A stretch of 64,000 nucleotides of DNA, taken from Streptomyces sp. Tu6071 (GTDB lineage: Bacteria; Actinomycetota; Actinomycetes; Streptomycetales; Streptomycetaceae). Shown here in pieces: positions 36,787-47,342 of the stretch. The notes beneath the pieces were generated by a model. It searched no databases, had not been told where the DNA came from, and saw nothing but the letters and a program-made list of their open reading frames with translations. Position 1 is the first letter of the stretch. Each line of letters starts with the position of its first letter. The translations under genes were made by a program, and so were the position numbers. Location of the stretch: the NCBI RefSeq assembly GCF_000213055.1, contig NZ_CM001165.1:4672945-4736944 (forward strand), read 5' to 3'.

Positions 36787-37692
36787 ATGATCGAGGCCCG
36801 CCACCTGCGCGTCCTGCGCGCCGTCGCGACGACAGGTTCCTTCTCCGCCGCCGCGCGCACGCTCGGCTGCACGCAACCGGCCGTCAGCCAGCAGATGAAG
36901 GCGCTGGAGGGCGCGGCGGGGACGCCGCTGCTCGTGCGCGCGGGCCGCGAGATGCGGCTCACGGAGGCGGGCGAGGCGCTGTCCCGGCACGCCTCGGGCA
37001 TCCTCGCGGGGCTCACGGCGGCGGAGGAGGAGGTCGCGGCGATCGCGGGGCTGCGCGCGGGGCGGGTACGCCTCGTCTCCTTCCCGAGCGGCAGTTCCTC
37101 GCTCGTGCCGAGCGCCCTCGCCGCGCTGCGCCGCGACCACCCGGGCACGCGCGTCTCGCTGGAGGAGGCCGAGCCACCCCGCTCGGTCGAACTGCTGCGC
37201 GAGGGCGATTGCGACATCGCGCTCGCTTTCCGCTACGGGACGGGGACGGACGACGGCGCGGAGGAGTGGGAGGGCCTCGTCGTACGGCCCCTGCTCCGCG
37301 ACCGGCTCGTCGGTCTCGTCCCCGAGGGGCACCGCCTCGACGGCCGCGGCGGCCCGGTCGGCATCGCCGAGTTCGCGCGCGAGTCCTGGATCGCGGGCTG
37401 CCCGCGCTGCCGTACGCAGTTGGTCGAGGTGTGCGCGGCGGCGGGCTTCACGCCGCGCATCGACTTCGCGACGGACGACTACCCGGCGGTCCACGCCCTC
37501 GTCGCGGCGGGCCTCGGCGTCGCGGTCCTGCCCGCCCTGGCCCTCGAATCCGTCCGCCCCGAAGGCGTCCGCACCCTCACCCTGACCCCGTCGGTCCGCC
37601 GCGAAATCGTCGCCCTGACCCTCCCGGACCTGGCGCAGGTCCCCACGGTCTCAGCAACCCTGGACCGCCTGGAACGAGCAGCCCGCCGCTGA
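36787..37692 (+). CDS. LysR family transcriptional regulator
   Basis: The 301-residue product from ATG 36787 has an N-terminal helix-turn-helix (MIEARHLRVLRAVATTGSFS, AARTLGCTQPAVSQQMKALE) and an effector-binding domain (VRLVSFPSGSSSLVPSALAA, GDCDIALAFRYG, VAAGLGVAVLPALALESV). It is divergent from the MOSC gene, 138 bp apart, and the usual LysR logic would make the MOSC-SDR unit its target. GGAGG precedes the start by only four to five bases. Confidence 0.9.
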   Translation: MIEARHLRVLRAVATTGSFSAAARTLGCTQPAVSQQMKALEGAAGTPLLVRAGREMRLTEAGEALSRHASGILAGLTAAEEEVAAIAGLRAGRVRLVSFPSGSSSLVPSALAALRRDHPGTRVSLEEAEPPRSVELLREGDCDIALAFRYGTGTDDGAEEWEGLVVRPLLRDRLVGLVPEGHRLDGRGGPVGIAEFARESWIAGCPRCRTQLVEVCAAAGFTPRIDFATDDYPAVHALVAAGLGVAVLPALALESVRPEGVRTLTLTPSVRREIVALTLPDLAQVPTVSATLDRLERAARR

Positions 37693-37770
37693 AAGACGGG
37701 ACGGGCCGCGCACGACAACGCGGCCCGCGCCGCAACCCGGCCCGGCACGACAATCCAGCCCGCACCCAAA

Positions 37771-37817
37771 ATCCAGCCCCTCCGGCGTTTGAGGAGCGGG
37801 GCCCGGGGCGGAGCCCC
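37771..37817. repeat. Dispersed Streptomyces intergenic repeat, copy 2
   Basis: ATCCAGCCCCTCCGGCGTTT then GAGGAGCGGGGCCCGGGGCG and GAGCCCC form the fuller version of the element seen at 33555. Decayed pieces (GGGGGCGGAGCC) follow to about 37866. It fills the gap between the convergent lysR and whiD genes. Confidence 0.8.
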
Positions 37818-37916
37818 GAAACCGGGGGCGGAGCCTCAGGAACCGGGCCGGGGGCGGAGCCCCCGCGCCGCCCCCGCGACCCCCACCCCGGCACCGCAGA
37901 AACGATTCCCCCCTCC

Positions 37917-38246
37917 CTACCGCTCCCCCGCCTCCGCCTCCGCCGAGGATCCAGTCCGTACGAGCCGGTGCCTCGCCCTCCCCATCAGCTCCTCCCGCTC
38001 GTCCTCGGTGAGCCCGCCCCACACCCCGTAGGGCTCCCGCACGGCGAGCGCGTGCGCCGCGCACTCCGCCCGCACCGGGCACCGCATGCAGACCTCCTTC
38101 GCCGAGGCCTCCCGCGCGCTGCGCGCCGCGCCCCGCTCGCCCTCCGGGTGGAAGAAGAGGGAACTGTCCACGCCACGGCAGGCGGCGAGCAGTTGCCAGT
38201 CCCACAGGTCTGCGTTGGGGCCGGGAAGGCGGGAGAAATCTGCCAT
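37917..38246 (-). CDS. whiD: WhiB-family iron-sulfur regulator WhiD
   Basis: The 109-residue protein has the four WhiB cysteines (Cys23, Cys53, Cys56, Cys62) that bind a [4Fe-4S] cluster, the GVWGG turn at about 74-78, and a basic tail (RARHRLVRTG). WhiB proteins bind region 4 of the principal sigma factor. Identification as WhiD rests on its place divergent from bldM, as I remember for S. coelicolor, and on size. WhiD is needed for late sporulation septation. Confidence 0.9.
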   Translation of the reverse strand: MADFSRLPGPNADLWDWQLLAACRGVDSSLFFHPEGERGAARSAREASAKEVCMRCPVRAECAAHALAVREPYGVWGGLTEDEREELMGRARHRLVRTGSSAEAEAGER

Positions 38247-38348
38247 TGCTTGTCCCCTTGCTTGCCGTTTCTGAGCGATCTGGGCGATGAGGTGCTGATG
38301 ACCGTATATCTACCCTATGAGAAGAGCTGAAAATATGACTCATGGGGA

Positions 38349-38392
38349 ATTTAGCGGCAAACGCTGACAAGGGGGATCAAAAGGCGCTAAAT
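38349..38392. promoter_or_regulatory. Inverted repeat between whiD and bldM
   Basis: ATTTAGCG (38349-38356) is inverted at CGCTAAAT (38385-38392), 28 bases apart, inside the A/T-rich 387-bp divergent intergenic region. It lies about 100 bp upstream of the whiD start and 80 bp before the bldM promoter, so it could bind a regulator of either gene. Confidence 0.45.
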
Positions 38393-38472
38393 GGGGCATG
38401 GCTCTTTCTGGGCGTGTGATCACCCGGAGCGCAAGGCACCCTCACGTAGAGTGCCGAGGGCGACAGTCCGGC

Positions 38473-38500
38473 CGTAACTCTTTCGGGTGACCGTCGTTGA
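38473..38500 (+). promoter_or_regulatory. sigma-BldN promoter of bldM
   Basis: CGTAAC (38473-38478), 16 bp, CGTTGA (38495-38500) matches the sigma-BldN promoter consensus exactly as I recall it from bldM p1. The start would be near 38507, giving a leader of about 127 nt. No strong ribosome site is seen; GGGGCAG ends six bases before the ATG. Confidence 0.85.
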
Positions 38501-38633
38501 GAGGGCTGTGGCGGTTGACGCGATAAGCGCTCGGGCAGATGTCCGAGGGTGTCCACCGCTCAGGTGACGATTCCGTACCAGCCTGGAGGCTCAAGGTGAC
38601 GCGCAACAGCTGCGAGAGCTGCGAGGGGCAGTC

Positions 38634-39245
38634 ATGACTTCCGTCCTCGTCTGTGACGACTCCCCGCTCGCCCGAGAGGCGCTCCGCCGTGCGGTCGCGA
38701 CCGTGCCCGGCGTCGAGCGGGTGACCACGGCGGCCAACGGCGAGGAAGTCCTCCGCCGCTGGGGCGCCGACCGTTCCGACCTGATCCTCATGGACGTGCG
38801 CATGCCGGGGCTCGGGGGGGTGGAGACGGTGCGGAGGCTGCTCTCCGCCGATCCGGGTGCCCGGATCATCATGCTCACGGTCGCCGAGGACCTCGACGGC
38901 GTCGCGCTCGCGGTCGCCGCCGGGGCGCGCGGGTACCTGCACAAGGACGCCTCGCGCGCCGAACTGCGGGCGACCGTCACGCAGGCGCTCGCCGATCCCA
39001 CGTGGCGGCTCGCGCCACGCCGGCTGCGCTCGGCCGAGATGGGCGCGGCGCCGACGCTCACGGCGCGTGAGATCCAGGTCCTCGAAGGCATGAGCCACGG
39101 CCGCTCCAACGCGGAGATCGGGCGCGAGCTCTTCCTCTCCGAGGACACGGTCAAGACGCACGCCCGGCGGCTCTTCAAGAAGCTCGGAGCCTCCGACCGC
39201 GCGCACGCCGTGGCCCTGGGCTTCCGCTGGGGGCTGGTGCGCTGA
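38634..39245 (+). CDS. bldM: Orphan response regulator BldM
   Basis: The 203-residue product has a receiver domain (VLVCDDSPLAREALRRAV; Asp in LILMDVRMPGLGG; Lys in YLHKDASRAEL) and a LuxR-type helix-turn-helix (LTAREIQVLEGMSHGRSNAE, LFLSEDTVKTHARRLFKKLG). It is nearly identical to the BldM sequence I remember. BldM works as a homodimer and as a heterodimer with WhiI in aerial growth and sporulation; phosphorylation is thought not to be required. It is preceded by a sigma-BldN promoter. Confidence 0.95.
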   Translation: MTSVLVCDDSPLAREALRRAVATVPGVERVTTAANGEEVLRRWGADRSDLILMDVRMPGLGGVETVRRLLSADPGARIIMLTVAEDLDGVALAVAAGARGYLHKDASRAELRATVTQALADPTWRLAPRRLRSAEMGAAPTLTAREIQVLEGMSHGRSNAEIGRELFLSEDTVKTHARRLFKKLGASDRAHAVALGFRWGLVR

Positions 39246-40229
39246 GGCCCCCGGGCCCCAGTCGCGCGAGTTCCCCGAGCGGCACCGGCCGCGCGGGAGG
39301 CCGCCCGCCTCCCGTACGCGGCAGGGGCCACCGCCGTGCACCCCGCGAGAGCACGCGGCTCCGGCACGTACTCGGGTCTCCCGTTCCGATTCCTCCCCGG
39401 CCCCGGCCGGGGAGCCGCCGTCCGGACCGGACCCCGAGTACCGCCCCCGCGCCCTCGCCCCCCGCCGCCCCGCCCCAGGGGCGGCGGCCCCCCTCACCAC
39501 CGCACGCCCGCGGCACGCCCGCGCGCGAGCCGAAGCGCTCCCGCACGTACGGCACCGCGCGGACCCGGACACCAGCACACCGTTCCCCGACGGGCCGACG
39601 TCCGCAAGCGGCCCACACCGGGTCACGGGGCGACGCGGGCCGTACGCGTGCGCCCGCCCGGCGCCCGTACCGCGGCCTCCCGCGTGTGGTGCGAGGGCGG
39701 CGACAAGTGCTCCCGCGACGGACCCGTCCGCGCGCGTCGAAGCGCCCTTGGCTCTCGGCGCGCTGCCGGCTGTCGGCACGCCCCGCCGCCCGAGGACGCG
39801 CCGGACGGACGCCGCGCCCTTCGCGACGTCCCCGGCAAAGCGCCCACCGGAGCCGAACTCCCGCGCACGGACGGGGTTTCCCCCCGACGCCCGGCCCGCT
39901 CGTACCCCGGCGGGCGGGACGCGGCGGGGCTCGCTCCGCCCCGTACCGGCACCGTCCGGGGGCGCCCGCGCCGTACCGGCGGCTCCGTACCGCCGCCGCG
40001 CGGAGCCGTCCGCGTACTCCGTACGTGCTGTCATCGTCGTAGCGGGACGGGCTGCTGTTCGCGTTTGGGTGGGGACGGGGCGGCTGGGGAGCGGTCCCGC
40101 CGGGTACGAGGTTCCCGTGCGGGTGCTCGCGCGGGCGGGCTGTGTCGGTTGCCCGCGCGATGCCGCATCCTTGAGGGTGTGGATTTCCACGGGGACGAGT
40201 CGGCCGATCCGGAGGGGAGGGCGCAGGGC
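39246..40229. other. 1-kb region without a supported gene, upstream of shbA
   Basis: Open frames here are Arg/Pro-rich and lack codon bias. Repeated words such as CGTACC/CCGTAC and GCACGCCCGCG occur. The last 200 bp are less GC-rich (TGCTGTCATCGTCGTAGCGG, 40026-40045; GTGTGGATTTCCACGGGG, 40178-40195) and likely hold the shbA promoter and leader. A non-coding RNA cannot be excluded. Confidence 0.5.
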
Positions 40230-40883
40230 ATGAGTTCCGGCGCACCCACTCCCGAGGGCGGGGAGGGCGCGGAGACCGCGCGGCGGACCGCAGGGCACCA
40301 TGGTCGGATGCGTGACGAGGAGACGACCGAGATCGGGGCTCTCGTCCACCGTGCCGTCGACGGCGAGCAGCAGGCCGTGCACGACCTGCTCGCCCGGGTG
40401 CACCCGCTCGCGATCCGCTACTGCCGCACCAGGCTGTCCCGGCTGCCCGGTGACGCGCGCCACTTCGTCGAGGACCTCGCGCAGGAGGTCTGCGTCGCCG
40501 TGCTGCTCGCGCTGCCCCGTTACAAGGACACCGGGCGCCCCTTCGAGGCGTTCGTCTTCGCGATCGCGGGCCACAAGGTCGCCGACCTCCAGCGCGCCGC
40601 GATGCGCCACGGCTCCACGGCGGTGCCCTCGGACGAGATGCCGGAGCGCCCCGACGACTCCCTCGGCCCGGAGGAGCGCGCGCTCCTGAGCAGCGACGCG
40701 GCCTGGGCGAAGAAGCTCCTCGCCTCCCTCCCCGAGAACCAGCGCGAACTCCTCCTCCTGCGCATCGCGGTCGGTCTCACCGCCGAGGAGACGGGACAGA
40801 TGCTCGGCATGTCCCCGGGAGCGGTCCGCGTGGCCCAGCACCGGGCCCTGAGCAGACTGAGAGCTCTGGCCGAACAGCCGTGA
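40230..40883 (+). CDS. shbA: ECF-type sigma factor ShbA
   Basis: The protein has sigma region 2 ([14 protein letters not shown] [59 protein letters not shown]) and region 4 ([40 protein letters not shown]). Its place between bldM and guaB matches ShbA, which directs transcription of hrdB, the principal sigma gene. ATG 40230 (217 residues) has GGAGGGGAGG at 40211-40220; ATG 40308 (191 residues) starts nearer the conserved part and is the main alternative. Confidence 0.87.
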   Translation: MSSGAPTPEGGEGAETARRTAGHHGRMRDEETTEIGALVHRAVDGEQQAVHDLLARVHPLAIRYCRTRLSRLPGDARHFVEDLAQEVCVAVLLALPRYKDTGRPFEAFVFAIAGHKVADLQRAAMRHGSTAVPSDEMPERPDDSLGPEERALLSSDAAWAKKLLASLPENQRELLLLRIAVGLTAEETGQMLGMSPGAVRVAQHRALSRLRALAEQP

Positions 40884-40917
40884 GGCGGCGCTCCCGCCGG
40901 ACCCGCGCTTCGCGTGA

Positions 40918-42591
<1,674 letters not shown>

Positions 42592-42633
42592 GCGGAACGC
42601 CGCTCCTCCGGGGGCGGCACCGGCGCGCACCAC

Positions 42634-42674
42634 GACGGCGCGGGGCCCCGTAGGCGTACGGGCTCCGCGCCGTC
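42634..42674 (+). terminator. Terminator after guaB
   Basis: GACGGCGCGGGGCCCCGTA pairs with TACGGGCTCCGCGCCGTC with one bulge, loop GGCG. A second 11-bp hairpin (42682-42692 with 42718-42728) follows. Confidence 0.75.
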
Positions 42675-42792
42675 GCCGCGCGTCCTGCCGGGCCCCCGGC
42701 GGGACACGTGCCGGACCCCCGGCAGGACCGGCGGGGGGCGGCGCGGGGGATACTGGACCAGCAAGTACGACGGAGCGGGAAAGGCCAGCCAG

Positions 42793-43920
42793 GTGACTGA
42801 GATCGAGATCGGACGCGGCAAGCGCGGTCGGAGGGCGTACGCCTTCGACGACATCGCCGTCGTCCCGAGCCGCCGCACCCGCGACCCGAAGGAGGTCTCG
42901 ATCGCGTGGCAGATCGACGCCTACCGCTTCGAACTGCCCTTCCTCGCGGCCCCCATGGACTCGATCGTCTCCCCGGCGACCGCGATCCGCATCGGTGAGC
43001 TGGGCGGCCTCGGCGTCCTCAACCTCGAAGGGCTCTGGACCCGGTACGAGGACCCGCAGCCCCTCCTCGACGAGATCGCCGAGCTGGACGCGGCCACCGC
43101 CAACAAGCGGCTCCAGGAGATCTACGCGGCGCCGATCAAGGAAGAGCTGATCGGGCAGCGCATCAAGGAGGTGCGCGACTCCGGCGTCGTCACCGCCGCC
43201 GCGCTCTCCCCGCAGCGCACCGCCCAGTTCTCCAAGGCGGTCGTCGACGCGGGCGTCGACATCTTCGTGATCCGCGGCACGACGGTCTCCGCCGAGCACG
43301 TCTCCTCGGCCGCCGAACCGCTCAACCTCAAGCAGTTCATCTACGAGCTGGACGTCCCCGTCATCGTCGGCGGCTGCGCGACCTACACGGCCGCCCTCCA
43401 CCTCATGCGCACGGGCGCGGCCGGTGTCCTCGTCGGCTTCGGCGGCGGCGCCGCGCACACGACGCGCAACGTCCTCGGCATCCAGGTTCCGATGGCCACG
43501 GCCGTCGCCGACGTCGCCGCCGCGCGCCGCGACTACATGGACGAGTCCGGCGGCCGGTACGTGCACGTCATCGCCGACGGCGGCGTCGGCTGGTCCGGCG
43601 ACCTCCCGAAGGCCATCGCCTGCGGCGCCGACTCCGTCATGATCGGCTCCCCCCTCGCCCGCGCCACCGACGCGCCGGGCCGGGGCCACCACTGGGGCAT
43701 GGAGGCCGTCCACGAGGACGTGCCGCGCGGCAAGAAGGTCGACCTCGGCACGGTCGGCACGACCGAGGAGATCCTCCTCGGCCCCTCGCACACCCCGGAC
43801 GGCTCGATGAACATCTTCGGCGCCCTGCGCCGCGCGATGGCCACGACGGGCTACAGCGAGCTGAAGGAGTTCCAGCGCGTCGAGGTCACGGTCGCCCCCT
43901 CGCGCCACGACGTGCGCTGA
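42793..43920 (+). CDS. guaB3: GuaB3-type IMP dehydrogenase family protein
   Basis: The 375-residue product starts at GTG 42793. It is an IMPDH-family barrel without CBS domains. The loop that in GuaB is [13 protein letters not shown] reads here GGGAAHTTRNVLG, so the catalytic Cys is replaced by His. Other family marks (AAPMDSIVSPATAIRIGELG, HVIADGGVGWSGDLPKAI, GADSVMIGSPLARATDAPG) remain. Actinobacterial homologues I remember, such as M. tuberculosis GuaB3, also lack this Cys, so loss is ancestral. Role unknown. Confidence 0.9.
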   Translation: MTEIEIGRGKRGRRAYAFDDIAVVPSRRTRDPKEVSIAWQIDAYRFELPFLAAPMDSIVSPATAIRIGELGGLGVLNLEGLWTRYEDPQPLLDEIAELDAATANKRLQEIYAAPIKEELIGQRIKEVRDSGVVTAAALSPQRTAQFSKAVVDAGVDIFVIRGTTVSAEHVSSAAEPLNLKQFIYELDVPVIVGGCATYTAALHLMRTGAAGVLVGFGGGAAHTTRNVLGIQVPMATAVADVAAARRDYMDESGGRYVHVIADGGVGWSGDLPKAIACGADSVMIGSPLARATDAPGRGHHWGMEAVHEDVPRGKKVDLGTVGTTEEILLGPSHTPDGSMNIFGALRRAMATTGYSELKEFQRVEVTVAPSRHDVR

Positions 43921-43946
43921 CCCCCTGCCCGCAGGGCCGAGCTGCC

Positions 43947-43984
43947 CCGGTGCCCCCTCCGCCCCGCGCGCGAGGGGGCACCGG
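43947..43984. terminator. Terminator between convergent guaB3 and dehydrogenase genes
   Basis: CCGGTGCCCCCTC (43947-43959) pairs perfectly with 43972-43984 over 13 bp around a 12-nt loop. It can serve both strands. Confidence 0.8.
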
Positions 43985-44052
43985 CGTGTCCGGGGCCCGT
44001 CGGCCGCGCGCGTCAGGCGCCGCGCGGAGACGGCGCGGGACGCCCGCGCCCC

Positions 44053-45318
44053 CTACAACCGGTACGCCACCCCCGCCGGCGTGGCTCCCCGCGTGTCCAG
44101 CAGCAGCTGCGCCTTCACCGCCAGCCCCTGCAAGTCGTATGTCCTGTGGTGTTGCAGCAGCAGGGTCAGGTCCGCCGCCGCCGTGGCCTCGTAGAGGGTG
44201 TCGGCGCGGGGGACCGGGTGGCCGAGGACGCGCCAGTGGGGGACGTGGGGGTCGTGGTAGCTGATGGTGGCGCCCATGCCGGTGAGGCGGGTGGCGATCT
44301 CCTCGGCCGGGGAGCCCTCCTGGTCGGCGACGTCGGGTTTGTAGGTGATGCCGAGGAGCAGGACGCGGGCGCCGCGTACCGATTTGCCGTGCTCGTTGAG
44401 GAGCGTCGCGGCGCGCTGGATGACGTAGGCGGGCATCCGCTGGTTGACCTCGCGGGCGAGGCCGACGAGGCGCAGGGGGTGGCCCGGGGTGCGGTGCGGG
44501 TGGGGGAGGTGCTCGGGGTCGGGGGGCAGGCCGTGGCCGCCGACGCCGGGGCCGGGGCGGAACGCCTGGAAGCCGTACGGCTTCGTCTCGGCGCAGCGGA
44601 TGACGTCCCACAGGTCGACGCCCAGGTCGTGGCAGAGGACCGCCATCTCGTTGACGAGGGCGATGTTGACGTGGCGGTAGCTCGTCTCCAGGAGGTGGAC
44701 GGTCTCCGCCTCGCGGGGCCCTCTGGCCCGTACCACCTTGTCGGTGAGCCGCCCGTAGAAGGCCGCCGCCGATTCCGTGCAGGCCGGGGTCAGCCCGCCG
44801 ATCACCTTGGGGGTCGCGTGGTAGGGGTACGCGCGGTTGCCCGGGTCCAGACGGGCCGGGGAGTACGCGAGGTGGAAGTCGCGGCCCGCGCGCAGGCCCG
44901 AGCCCTGTTCCAGGATGGGGCGGAGCAGGTCCTCGGTCGCGCCCGGGTGGACGGGGGACTCCAGGATGACGGTCGTGTGCGGGCGCAGGCGCGCCGCGAG
45001 GGTGCGGGCGGCGGTGACGACGCCGCTCAGGTCGGGGGAGCGGTCGGCCGCCGGGTTCGTCGGGGCGCAGATGACGGCGGTGCGGACCCGGCCGAGTTCG
45101 GCGGGGTCGGCGCTCGCGCGGAAGCCGCCCGCGAGCATCCGCCGCAGTTCGGAGGCGCTCAGCGCTGCCTCGCTGCCCCGCGGCGGTCTGCCGAGCGCGA
45201 GTTCGCGCACGCGCGCCTGCTCGTCGTGGCCGACGGTGGCGATGCCCGCGGCGACGGCCGCGCGGGCGAGCGGGAGGCCGAGAGGGCCGAGGCCGACCAC
45301 GGCGAGGTCTGCGGGCAT
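44053..45318 (-). CDS. UDP-sugar dehydrogenase-like protein lacking catalytic Cys
   Basis: The 421-residue product from ATG 45318 has the NAD-binding start ADLAVVGLGPLGLPLARAAV, CAPTNPAADRSPDLSGVV, VILESPVHPGATEDLLRPIL, the central ETSYRHVNIALVNEMAVLCH and the C-terminal LLGITYKPDVADQEGSPAEE. It matches UDP-N-acetyl-mannosamine/glucose dehydrogenases along its length. The active-site motif GGHCxPxDP is GGHGLPPDPEHLP, so the Cys nucleophile is Gly263. The following Pro/His-rich stretch is also odd. It may be inactive or reduced to a one-step enzyme. Confidence 0.82.
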   Translation of the reverse strand: MPADLAVVGLGPLGLPLARAAVAAGIATVGHDEQARVRELALGRPPRGSEAALSASELRRMLAGGFRASADPAELGRVRTAVICAPTNPAADRSPDLSGVVTAARTLAARLRPHTTVILESPVHPGATEDLLRPILEQGSGLRAGRDFHLAYSPARLDPGNRAYPYHATPKVIGGLTPACTESAAAFYGRLTDKVVRARGPREAETVHLLETSYRHVNIALVNEMAVLCHDLGVDLWDVIRCAETKPYGFQAFRPGPGVGGHGLPPDPEHLPHPHRTPGHPLRLVGLAREVNQRMPAYVIQRAATLLNEHGKSVRGARVLLLGITYKPDVADQEGSPAEEIATRLTGMGATISYHDPHVPHWRVLGHPVPRADTLYEATAAADLTLLLQHHRTYDLQGLAVKAQLLLDTRGATPAGVAYRL

Positions 45319-45490
45319 GGGAGGGGTCCTTCCTGACGAGCGCACTGTCAGACTACGAGTAAATATGACCGTTATGTGGTATTGGCACGGTATTTCTCGG
45401 GCGTGTACGGGCCACTCCCGCGTGCGTCGTCCGGGTACACGCATTCCGACACCCGCGCACCACACGGACCACCTTCAGGAGGCGGCAGCA

Positions 45491-47200
45491 GTGAGGACAG
45501 CGACACTCGGCCCGGAGCAGCGCGCGCAGGCGCTCGCGGACATGGCGGAACGCGAACTCGACGTGCTCGTGGTCGGGGGCGGTGTGGTGGGCGCCGGTAC
45601 GGCGCTCGACGCCGTGACCCGGGGGCTCGCGACCGGCATCGTCGAGGCCCGCGACTGGGCCTCGGGCACGTCGAGCCGGTCCAGCAAGCTCATCCACGGC
45701 GGCCTGCGCTACCTGGAGATGCTCGACTTCGCGCTCGTGCGCGAGGCGCTCAAGGAGCGCGGGCTGCTCCTCGAACGCCTCGCCCCGCACCTCGTCAAGC
45801 CCGTCCCCTTCCTCTACCCCCTCCAGCACCGCGTCTGGGAACGCGCCTACGCGGGAAGCGGCGTCGCGCTCTACGACGCGATGTCCCTCGCCCGCGGGCA
45901 CGGCCGCGGTCTGCCCGGCCACCGCCACCTCGGCCGCCGCCACGCCCTGCGCGTCGCCCCCTGCCTGCGCAAGGACGCCCTCACCGGCGCGCTCCAGTAC
46001 TACGACGCCCAGGTCGACGACGCCCGCTACGTCATGACCCTCGTGCGCACCGCCGTCGACTACGGCGCCAGGGCCGCCAACCGCGCCCGCGTCACCGGCT
46101 TCCTCCGCGAGGGCGAACGCGTCGTCGGCGCGACGGTCGAGGACGTCGAGGCGGGCGGTACGTACGAGATCCGTGCCAAGCAGGTCGTCAACGCGAGCGG
46201 CGTGTGGACCGACGACACCCAGGGCCTCGTCGGCGAGCGCGGGCAGTTCCACGTGCGCGCGTCGAAGGGCATCCACCTCGTCGTCCCGCGCGATCGCATC
46301 AACTCCAGTACGGGCCTCATCCTCCGTACCGAGAAGAGCGTCCTCTTCGTCATTCCGTGGGGGCGGCACTGGATCGTCGGCACGACCGACACCGAGTGGG
46401 ACCTCGACAAGGCGCATCCCGCCGCGTCCAGCGCCGACATCGACTACCTCCTCGACCACGTCAACTCCGTCCTCGCCGTCCCCCTCACGCGCGACGACGT
46501 CCAGGGCGTGTACGCGGGCCTCCGCCCGCTGCTCGCGGGGGAGTCCGACGCGACGAGCAAGCTCTCGCGCGAGCACACCGTCGCCCACCCGGTGCCGGGG
46601 CTCGTCGTCGTCGCGGGCGGCAAGTACACGACGTACCGCGTCATGGCGAAGGACGCCGTGGACGAGGCGGTGCACGGCCTCGACCAGCGCGTCGCCGAGT
46701 GCGTCACCGAGGAGACCCCGCTGCTCGGCGCGGAGGGCTACCCGGCGCGCTGGAACGCGCGCGCCCGCACCGCCGCGCGCTCCGGCCTGCACGTCGTGCG
46801 GATCGAGCACCTCCTCAACCGGTACGGGTCCCTCGCGGACGAGGTCCTCGACCTCGTCGCGGCCGACCCGGGCCTCGGGCAGCCGCTCACCGGGGCCGAC
46901 GACTACCTGCGCGCCGAGGTCGTCTACGCCGCCTCCCACGAGGGCGCCCGCCACCTCGACGACGTCCTCACGCGCCGGACCCGCATCTCCATCGAGACCT
47001 TCGACCGCGGCACCCGCAGCGCCCGCGAGGCCGCCGGGCTGATGGCGCCCGTGCTCGGCTGGGACGCGGCGCAGGTGGACCGCGAGGTCGAGCACTACGA
47101 GAAGCGTGTCGAGGCCGAGCGCGAGTCCCAGCGCCAGCCCGACGACCTCACCGCCGACGCCGCCCGGCTCGGCGCCCCGGACATCGCCCCGCTCGCCTGA
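45491..47200 (+). CDS. glpD: Aerobic glycerol-3-phosphate dehydrogenase
   Basis: A membrane-associated flavoenzyme that oxidises glycerol-3-phosphate to dihydroxyacetone phosphate and passes electrons to quinone. The 569-residue product starts at GTG 45491 after AGGAGG (45477-45482). Motifs: FAD site LDVLVVGGGVVGAGTALDAV, GTSSRSSKLIHGGLRYLE, NASGVWTDD, SKGIHLVVPRDR, PWGRHWIVGTTDTEWDLDK, VAGGKYTTYRVMAKDAVDEA. The C-terminal helical cap is complete. It is divergent from the dehydrogenase-like gene; the intergenic region is A/T-rich. Confidence 0.95.
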   Translation: MRTATLGPEQRAQALADMAERELDVLVVGGGVVGAGTALDAVTRGLATGIVEARDWASGTSSRSSKLIHGGLRYLEMLDFALVREALKERGLLLERLAPHLVKPVPFLYPLQHRVWERAYAGSGVALYDAMSLARGHGRGLPGHRHLGRRHALRVAPCLRKDALTGALQYYDAQVDDARYVMTLVRTAVDYGARAANRARVTGFLREGERVVGATVEDVEAGGTYEIRAKQVVNASGVWTDDTQGLVGERGQFHVRASKGIHLVVPRDRINSSTGLILRTEKSVLFVIPWGRHWIVGTTDTEWDLDKAHPAASSADIDYLLDHVNSVLAVPLTRDDVQGVYAGLRPLLAGESDATSKLSREHTVAHPVPGLVVVAGGKYTTYRVMAKDAVDEAVHGLDQRVAECVTEETPLLGAEGYPARWNARARTAARSGLHVVRIEHLLNRYGSLADEVLDLVAADPGLGQPLTGADDYLRAEVVYAASHEGARHLDDVLTRRTRISIETFDRGTRSAREAAGLMAPVLGWDAAQVDREVEHYEKRVEAERESQRQPDDLTADAARLGAPDIAPLA

Positions 47201-47342
47201 CCGCCCGTCGCCCCCCCGCCCGGTCGCGAACCGTCCGGGCTCCTTGGCCGAGGACCGCCCCCGCCCGCCACCCCAGGGCGCCGGGCGGTTCCGGCGTGGG
47301 TGACAATGGATGCTCTGTCAGGGCGGGTTGCAGAGGGGACGC

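Noticed and set aside
39336..40229. An in-frame 298-codon N-terminal extension of ShbA
   Set aside because: It is Arg/Pro-rich without codon bias or family similarity, and good starts exist at 40230 and 40308.
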